A DNA stretch of 64,000 nt, taken from positions 1,426,001 through 1,490,000 of the forward strand of contig WHVD01000001.1 of the NCBI GenBank assembly GCA_015178975.1, in the 5' to 3' direction. This DNA is from Hysterangium stoloniferum. Its lineage: Eukaryota; Basidiomycota; Agaricomycetes; Hysterangiales; Hysterangiaceae. Position 1 is the stretch's first letter. Every line of letters starts with the position of its first letter. Of the stretch, positions 56,621-64,000 are shown one piece after another. A program made the translations under genes and the position numbers. The notes beneath the pieces were generated by a model that saw only the letters and a program-made list of their open reading frames with translations, did no database searches and was not told the DNA's origin.

Positions 56621-57090
56621 GACCGTGAACATCCTCAACGGCTTGCAACATTTACCAATAAATCCCAACACACCCACTTGGCATGTTGAGGTGCCAAGGG
56701 ATCACCGAGACAAAATAAACACATTGAACACAAAACCTATGCAGCCACTTGGCGCAGAACCCATTAGAAAGCACCCACTTGACAGGGAACCATCTGGTAC
56801 GTTGACGTCAAATCGAACGTCAGAGCATCCCATGCTCGCAGTCCCCCAACTTCCCAGAAAACCATCCAGAGGAAAACACAATCTGCGCCCATGCAGAATC
56901 CATCCAAAAAATAAACCATACACCTGCTGCACCCCCTGAGCGCGGAATCCGTCTGGCACTGTTGCCGCCGAGTCGAACCTCGGAGCCCCCAGTGCTCCTA
57001 GAACGCATTCCCTCAACCTCCCAGACCACACATCTGGGACGTTAATGTCGAATCGTACCTCAAGCTCGCAACTCCTAGTACGCATCCTCC
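56620..57090. repeat. Degenerate local repeats
   Basis: Variants of CATCTGG.ACGTT..TGTCGAATCG and of CTCAACCTCCCAGA.CA occur about three times (near 56790-56870, 56950-57030 and 57030-57075). Borders are unclear and no gene is supported. Confidence 0.4.
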
Positions 57091-57105
57091 CGACGGTGGC
57101 AAGCA

Positions 57106-57935
57106 GTGGCAAGCACACTGAGACAGATACTGCTCTCGAATATGTGCGTAAGGCTGGAGTGGCCGGTGGTGACATCAGCGATATCAGCGGCTAGTCGACA
57201 CGATCAGGCGCACAGTTCGTATCTGCAAAGGAAGAGACGCGACGTATTGTCTTGTTCCCACATGGGCTTAAAAAAGATACAACCAAGGAGTGAAAGTTGA
57301 GCCGCGTGCTCATTAGTGTTGATACGTTCCGCCCTGAGGTGATTCTCGCGGCGGCCGAAGTGGGTGCGCAATATTTGAATGACATGGACAACACTCGCTG
57401 GAATCGATTACCCCTATGCTTCTCCTGCATTGCAGGACCATTTCGCCTCCATCCGGGTCGTGGCGCGCAATGATGCCGAGCGTGCTAATGCACTAGCGCG
57501 GCGAGGCAAGCGCGACCAAGGATTACTCTGCGTATGCACCTGGCTTGGATGGCGTATGCACGGAACTAGATGCTGAGGTGTGGAGGGCGGTGAACGGAAA
57601 GGGCTCTTTGTGCCTGTGGCAGGCGAGTGTGGATCGAGGGATAGGGTTTAGCAAGACGGTGCAGGGATATGTGGAGCCACTACGATGTGCAGGTACATTG
57701 ACGATTGAGAAGCCGGTTATTTTATCTTTGTAGGTGGAGTCTTCGCGAGGAGAAGAGTGCGATTGGGCACCCCAGCTGGAGTCACCTACTGCTGCTGGTG
57801 CAGCGGCGCCGTTTGCGAAACAGATTTGAATCCGATCCTCAGGTCATCAACACATCCCGCAAGTCATATGTAGGCGAGCTACTCTCGAGGCCGCTAGCGT
57901 CGATCAAACCGAATGCCGTGGTTGATGCGGTATGA
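57106..57935 (+). pseudogene. Dihydropteroate synthase (folate pathway) gene remnant
   Basis: Four DHPS landmarks occur in order but in different frames. They are a broken DISDISG*STRSGAQFVSA (family form GGxSTRPGA, with a TAG before the Ser); LISVDTFRPEVILAAAEVGA followed by LNDM; GIGFSKTVQG; and TSRKSYVGELLSRP. In fungi this domain is usually part of the trifunctional FOL1 protein, which makes dihydropteroate from a pterin and p-aminobenzoate. The aldolase and pyrophosphokinase domains were not found. The in-frame stop and frame shifts point to a pseudogene, although unrecognised introns could account for some shifts. Confidence 0.7.
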
Positions 57936-58074
57936 AGGGAAGGTCTGGGTCTTGCGATGAGGAGTGGTAATGCATAGCCAAACAATTGTGAGATGCAGAT
58001 TCAGCTCGTGGAAGTCACCGACGATGACGAGACGACCCGAGTTGTCCTTCGACGTCATTCATGAAGATTGGTGG

Positions 58075-58390
58075 TAATCATATTCCCTATTTGAGTCGCT
58101 CGGTATAGGCTGTGAGATGAAAGAATGAACGAGTGAAAGAAAAGCAGTCGTGCATGGACGTACTACTGCCGTTAAAGAGCGTCAATGAATATACGGATGT
58201 GACAATCCACAGCTACAATTCGTGCTTGGGAGGATAAGGATGCATTTCGGTCTCCACTACAATCCGATGCTTGACAGGTCAGAATCTAGCAGTCCACTCC
58301 AAGACCTAATGATAGAACATATTCCGGGCTGAGCAGCTCGGTGGGATAATCCCGATGGTCCCGGATAGGACACCAGGATATACTTAGACG
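58075..58390 (+). pseudogene. Copia fragment related to 40755-41070
   Basis: Shared words with the decayed Copia include TGTGAGATGAAAGAATGAAC, TTGACAGGTCAGAAT and AGTGGGATAATC.. in the same order. This copy keeps CG where the decayed Copia has TG or CA (for example GAACGAGTGAAAG against GAACAACTGAATG). No open frame. Confidence 0.7.
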
Positions 58391-59166
58391 TAGGAATCTA
58401 GTTGGTTATATGGTCATATTTTTCCTCAGCAGGGAAGATGCGTGAAGGATTGGCTCGAGAATGTTCACGATGTCGGGAGATGAGATCAAAGCGGTGTGAC
58501 CAAACATGGGCGCCTTTCTTTACACACGTCTTAATAATGTCTCCAGGAATTCCATAGGGTGCATTTGAAAAGCTACTGTTCCATAGAGTACTCAAGAATT
58601 GTCGGACAACAAGTCAAGCTGGATGTTCGCTGCTCTAGACTAAGTTAATAGAGCTAGCGGTACTTCGAATGATAATATTACTGTGCGGATTTGAATTACC
58701 AGAGAGTTGTGATTATTTTGAATAAAGAACATCATATCAAGAAAATATTCGTTCACTGTTTTCGTTTTATGCTATGCAGGAGTATTCAGACCTGGCCAGC
58801 ACGGCTCTGGCACTCGATCAATCACTTTGCAATCGATCTCTATATTTTCTTCACCCTCATATTGTAGGAGATAGTGCCGAATACTTGTCGCACTTCGTAT
58901 GCACGCACCCCACACCCTGGACATTATTCCAACTCTGTATTGGCCGATCAGAAATTGTCGAATGATGCTGTTATGCTCTAAGGTCAACATTCAGACTAAA
59001 TCAAAAGAATTTGCTTTCCTGTTTCCGACACACGTGCAAGGGTTACACGGTAAGAGCTACGAGGCGGTGCACTGTGGGTACAGAGAAGCAAGTCACAAGT
59101 TACACCAATCCTGCCACGTTGATCTGCGTACTTAGGGGTCCCTTACTACTACCACACAATCTCAGC
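58391..59166. other. Upstream region of the NLR gene; nothing else supported
   Basis: A few short frames occur on both strands without domain support. Promoter elements for the NLR gene should lie here, but no clear TATA box or motif could be singled out. Confidence 0.4.
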
Positions 59167-62100
59167 ATGCCGTTAGAATCAAAACTAACAAGTGGTCATG
59201 ATCCTGATGTCGTGGAACAACCTGGAGACACATACAATGATCCCGGTTTCGGAATTAAGGAACTTTCACCGGGGACTACCCCCACTATAGAGTGAGCGAT
59301 TGAGCTTCAAACATATCAGTTTCCGCTTCCTAACATTTTATAGTATTGTCGCTATTCATGGGCTAGATGGTCATCGCGAAAAGTCCTGGACAGCCGATAA
59401 CGAGAAGCTCTGGCTCCGGGACTTTCTCCCACAGGCCATACCTGGAGCGCGCATTTTGTCATATGGTTACGATGCCTACACAGAGAATTCATTGTGTGAA
59501 CAGACTTTATATGGTCATGCACAGGATTTCCTTGCGCGACTTGGCATGTCTAGGGAAACGGATGACACTAAGGTTCGCTGATTGACAATCACCGGTATTT
59601 GTCTGCTTTCCTGATGACTTTTTTCTATTTTCTGTAGAAACGTCCCATAATATTCATCGCGCATAGCCTAGGCGGCATTATTCTTAAGAGTGTACGTCAC
59701 CTAATGAAAAGAATTGTCTACTATGTTTCATTGATGCTTGAATAGGCCCTAATACGAGCTAATGCTGCACATGAAGGGCATCTTCTGCCGCGTAAATGGA
59801 TCTATTTGTCAACATATGGCATCGTCTTCCTTGGTACACCTCACCAAGGAACGGACATAGTGCCCAAACTTGTTTCGCTCTGCAGGCGGCCAAACAATAT
59901 CTTGTTGAGGCATTTGACAGCTCACTCCGAGCTATTACAAGAACAAATATCTGATTTCAATGCCCTCACCGCCCATTTTCACATAAAATTTTTCTATGAA
60001 ACTTTAGCTACTACTCTCCCTGGTCATACTTTAACTGTGAGTTTAAGGTATACCTGACAAAAATGTTAAATAATCGTTTGTATCCAGATTGTTCCCAGAT
60101 CATCTGCTGTGGTGCCTGGGGCTGTCAACATGGAACCGATAGGCATGCACAAGGATCACAATGGGATGGCGAAATTTGAGTCTGTCAATGATGACGACTT
60201 CATATCTGTGTTGTCTGCTATGCAAGATATGGTGAAGAAAGCTCCAGCTGCAGTTCATGCCAGGTGGATTAAATTTTATGATCAAAGTGGTGTGTTCAAA
60301 AAAAATAGACATACACGGGCTAACATTATTAAGCAGAGGATACCCGCAATGGGCCGCCTATATATGTGGCCAAGCTCTGTCCTAGTCCAAGCTTTGTGGG
60401 ACAGGAGAAATATCTCATGAGACTCCGAAAGTTTTTTGCGCCTGAGAACTGCCTCAATACCCTCCCAGCGTGGAAACGGTTCCTTTTGTATGGTATGGGG
60501 GGAGTTGGGAAAACACAGATTTGTTTGAAATTCATTGAAGAGCTGCTTAGCAATGAGTAGTAAGCTGTGAATTATTTATTTATTCTTTCCAGCACTTACA
60601 TGAAGCTATTAAGTAACTTTTGGAGGATTTTCTGGATAGATGGTACAAACAGAGAAACTTTAGCAAATGGTTTTTCAAATATTGCTGATGATCCTGAAGC
60701 CAAATCTGAGGGCATTGAAAAGTCACCAGATGAAGTTTTGAAGTGGCTTACAGCCATTCAAAAGAGGTGTCTCATTGTCTTTGACAATGCTGATGGAATG
60801 GATGGTCTAGTTAAAGAGTATTTGCAACAGATGCGGCAGATTTATGTGTTGATTACTAGCCGTAATCCTGGGCTAGCCAACCATGTCACAGAGTCAATGA
60901 ATGTTTTGTCAATGGAAAGTGATGAAGCACTTGTCCTTTTTCAGGCTGCAGCAAAATATGACAATAAAGCAGATGCTACAATACAGGAATTATCAGAGAA
61001 GATTGTGACTAGACTTGGCTTCTTGCCTCTAGCACTAGATATTGCTGGTGCAGCCATATCAACTGGACTCTGTAAAATACCAGAGTATCTAATTATGCAT
61101 GAAAAATATCAAAGAGAGTTTTGGGATACAGACAATCCATCCTTGAAAGGGGCACTAGGATATAATCACAATGTTTATAGTACTTTAAAAGTGTCATATG
61201 ATCTGATTGAAAAGCAGGCCATGTCCTCAACAAGAGCACAAAATGCATTATTCCTATTGAAAGTTTTGGGATTCTTTCATCACCAGAACATCATGGAAAG
61301 CATCTTCAAACAAGCTGCAGAATCACCTGCATACACTTGTGATGGGAGATTGAAAACCACTTCATCAGATCTACCTGCTCAGCTGCTCAGATGCAATAGT
61401 GATGAAGAGTGGGAAAGTCTGCCTTTCAGATCAGCCATGCAGGTCCTCTGTGATTATTCACTTCTCTCCAGAGACCCTGTTATGCAATATTCATATTCAT
61501 GGACAATGCACCCAGTGATTCATATGTGGATAAGAGATCAGGAACTAAAAATGGATTGTAGACCCTATTATTATGCAGCCAGAGCATTAATAGTAGCCAG
61601 TATCAATATATCAAACACAATAAATGACATATTATTCCAACGAGATGTTCTACCTCACATTATTGCATATCAATTTATGACTAAGGGAGAGGAAAAAGAC
61701 TACTATGATGATTTCTTTGAGAAGTTTGCCCTAGTGTATTTACAGGCTGGTATGTGGTCTGATGTAGAACTACTACTAGGAAAGGTAGTGGAACATAGAG
61801 AGCAAATCTTAGGCACTAAACACCCAGCCACTCTGAGTGCTAAGGCCAGGTTGGGTGGCATATATTGTGAACTGGGAAGATTGACTGATGCAGAACAACT
61901 TGAGGTGCAGGTACTGGAGGCCAGGGAGGAGGTCCTAGGTACTGAACATCCAGACACTCTGCGAGCTAGGGACTGCTTGGCTGTCACATGGTGTCAACTG
62001 GGCAGACGGACTCCTGCAGAACAACTCCAGGTCCAGGTGCTGGAGGCTAGGGAGCGGGTCCTAGGCACTGTACACCCAGAGACACTGAGTGCCAGAGCCA

Positions 62101-64000
62101 GCTTGGCTACTACATATCATCAACTGGGCAGATTAACTGATGCGGAACAACTCCAGGTACAGGTGCTGGAGGCTAGAGAGCGGGTCCTAGGCACTGTACA
62201 CCTAGAGACACTGAGTGCCAGAGCCAGCTTGGCTACCACATATCATGAACTGGGCAGATTCACTGATGCAGAACAACTCCAGGTGCAGGTCCTGCAGGCC
62301 AGGGTGCAGATCCTAGGCACTGAACACCCAGACACTCTGAATGCTAGGACCAACTTGGCCACCACCTATTGTGAAGTGGGTAGATTGACTGATGCAGAAC
62401 AACTCCGGGTGCAGGTGCTTGAGGTCAGTGAGAAGATCCGAGGCACTACACACCCAGGCACAGTGACTGCCAGGGCCAACTTGGCTGCCACATATGCTCA
62501 GCTGGGCAGATTGACTGATGCAGAACAACTCCAGGTCCAGGTGCTGGATTCCAGGGAGAAGATCCTAGGCATTGAACACCCAGACACACTGCATGCCAGG
62601 GCCTGCTTGGCTACCACATATTATCAGCTGGGCAGATTGACTGATGCAGAACAACTCCAGGGGCAGGTGCTGGAGGCCAGTGAGCAGATCCTAGGCACTG
62701 CACACCCAGACACACTGCTTGTCAGGGCCTGCTTGGCTGCCACATATCGTCAGCTGGGAAAATTGACTGATGCAGAACAACTCCAGGTGCAGGCACTGGA
62801 GGTCAGTGAGCAGTTCCTAGGCACTGCACACCCTGACACACTGACTGCCAGAGCCTGCTTGGCTGCCACATATCATCAGCTGGACAGATTGACTGATGCA
62901 GAACAACTCCAGGTGCAGGTACTGGAGGCTAGGGAGCAGGTCCTAGGCACTGAACACCCAGACACACTGATGGCCAGGGCCAGCTTGGCTGCCACATATT
63001 GTCAGCTGGGCAGATGGACTGATGCAGAGCAACTCCAGGTGCAGGTCCTGCAGGCCAGGCTGCAGATCCTAGGCACTGAACACCCAGACACTCTGAATGC
63101 TAGGGCTAACTTGGCCACCATATATTATGAAGTGGGCAAATTGACTGATGCAGAACAACTCCAGGTGCAGGTGCTGGAGGTCAGTGAGCAGATCCTAGGC
63201 ACTGCACACCCAGACACACTGACTGCCAGGGCCAGCTTGGCTGCTATATATGGTCAGTTGGGCAAACTGACTGATGCAGAACAACTCCAGGTGCAGGTGC
63301 TGGAGGCCAGTGAGCAGATCCTAGGCACTGCACACCTAGACACACTGACTGCCAAGGTCAGCCTGGCTGCTACATATCATCAGCTGGGCAGATTAACTGA
63401 TGCAGAACAACTGGAGATGCAGGTGGTGTCATTGATCACTCCCCCCGTGCATCCATTCCTTCCCATGCCAGAGTCTCTTCCCTTACCGGAGCCCCTTACT
63501 GCACCAGGGCTCCCTCCTGCCACAGAGCTCCCTCCACCTCCACACATTCCTAGTAGCCCTCCCATACATCCTTCACAACCTTCTCTCACATTATTACCTG
63601 AGCCTTCCACAGACCACAAGATATCTTATCCCCCTCCTGCCTGCCAGATCCCCACACTGGAACCTCTCTCCTCCCCTTGCATTTCCCTTGGGAGCCCCAT
63701 CCACCGACCTGATGACAAGCCAATGGAAATTGACAAGCTGATCACGGAATCATCTGAGGAGCCTCTTCAAATGAGTGAGAAAGCGAAGGGAAAAATGAGG
63801 GCTTTGATCCAAGACACAGAGTTCCTTGTTGTTGATCCCCCTCCAGTTGACCCTGTCTGTGAGGTCAAGATGGAATCATTCCCTCCATGGGTACCTTCAC
63901 CTGTCAACTTTGTGGCTGCCACAGACCATCTTCCTCTAACAGGCTGGATGCGTGTGTCAATCAACTACCCTTCTGCACAATTCACAATTGGGAAGGTACT
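59167..64000 (+). CDS. NLR-type protein: SesB-like hydrolase, NB-ARC, TPR array (3' end beyond window)
   Basis: Seven exons join in frame: 59167-59291, 59344-59572, 59638-59691, 59746-60036, 60088-60289, 60337-60559, 60593 to beyond 64000, giving at least 1510 residues. The N-terminal SesB-like alpha/beta hydrolase has HGLDGH (about 47), the nucleophile AHSLGG (Ser128), GTPHQG (166) and a late His in GMHKDH (254). The NB-ARC has P-loop GMGGVGKT (about 353), Walker B LIVFDNAD (about 436), TSRNP and GFLPLALDIAG (about 519). TPRs span residues 760-1319. A Pro-rich, then acidic, tail follows and is unrecognised. Fungal STAND proteins of this type are thought to sense non-self and trigger an effector, here the hydrolase. 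The intron at 60560 is only 33 bp, and the fifth intron is less certain. Confidence 0.85.
61746..63424 (+). repeat. TPR repeat array, 126-bp unit, 13 repeats plus a partial
   Basis: A first diverged repeat (61746) is followed by twelve units starting at 61872 and every 126 bp to 63258, then a partial one at 63384. No length change occurs anywhere in the array. Each unit encodes 42 residues of the pattern LGRLTDAEQLQVQVLEA, then LGTxHPDTLxARA, then LAATY. Sequence identity between units is high at the DNA level, as expected if units are exchanged by unequal crossing-over or gene conversion. Confidence 0.95.

Overview
The window looks like a repeat-rich, gene-poor stretch of a filamentous basidiomycete (probably Agaricomycete) genome. 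The evidence is the many short introns (about 33-78 bp, mostly GT..AG), a neutral amino acid permease with 12 exons, a fungal NLR-type gene (SesB-like hydrolase, NB-ARC, TPR), and a fungal mix of Copia, Gypsy, pogo, Tc1, hAT-like and Helitron sequences. No bacterial operon signals were seen. All calls come from reading the sequence; no database search was run.

Layout. 1-2.1 kb: nothing supported. 2.1-5.4 kb: a MYND zinc-finger gene (+) converging on a five-exon PPR gene (-). 5.6-7.1 kb: weak ORFs, a 190-bp dispersed repeat and a relic of an NLR gene. 7.0-10.9 kb and 18.6-24.7 kb: two copies of one segmental duplication, each with an intact 12-exon amino acid permease. Copy 2 was later hit by a Tc1 element and two solo LTRs. 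10.9-15.5 kb: a host gene split by a gag-only Copia element whose 5' LTR is itself split by a pogo element. 16.8-18.1 kb: a 1.3-kb solo LTR.

24.7-30.4 kb: a full-length, apparently young Copia element (identical-looking 305-bp LTRs, intact 1414-residue polyprotein) inserted in a solo LTR. 31.2-32.2 kb: an aminoglycoside-phosphotransferase-like kinase (-). 32.6-35.8 kb: a non-autonomous DNA element with roughly 900-bp inverted arms and an 8-bp target duplication, carrying a nested hairpin MITE and a solo LTR. 35.8-43.0 kb: a decayed Copia element broken by an LTR-derived insertion (with a 292-bp tandem duplication and an 820-bp minisatellite) and by another solo LTR. 43.5-51.3 kb: a Ty3/Gypsy element silenced mainly by CGA-to-TGA changes. 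51.3-52.4 kb: a truncated Tc1 relic. 52.7-53.1 kb: a solo LTR. 53.2-55.0 kb: a decayed Helitron Rep region. 55.0-55.8 kb: SINE-like repeats with a perfect palindrome. 57.1-57.9 kb: a dihydropteroate synthase pseudogene. 59.2-64.0 kb: the 5' part of an NLR-type gene that runs off the window.

How it fits together. Most of the window is transposon turnover, and many insertions can be ordered because a paralogous empty site survives nearby. CpG-to-TpG/CpA decay is visible in several elements. The genes likely to be functional are the MYND protein, the PPR protein, the two permeases, the kinase-like protein and the NLR.
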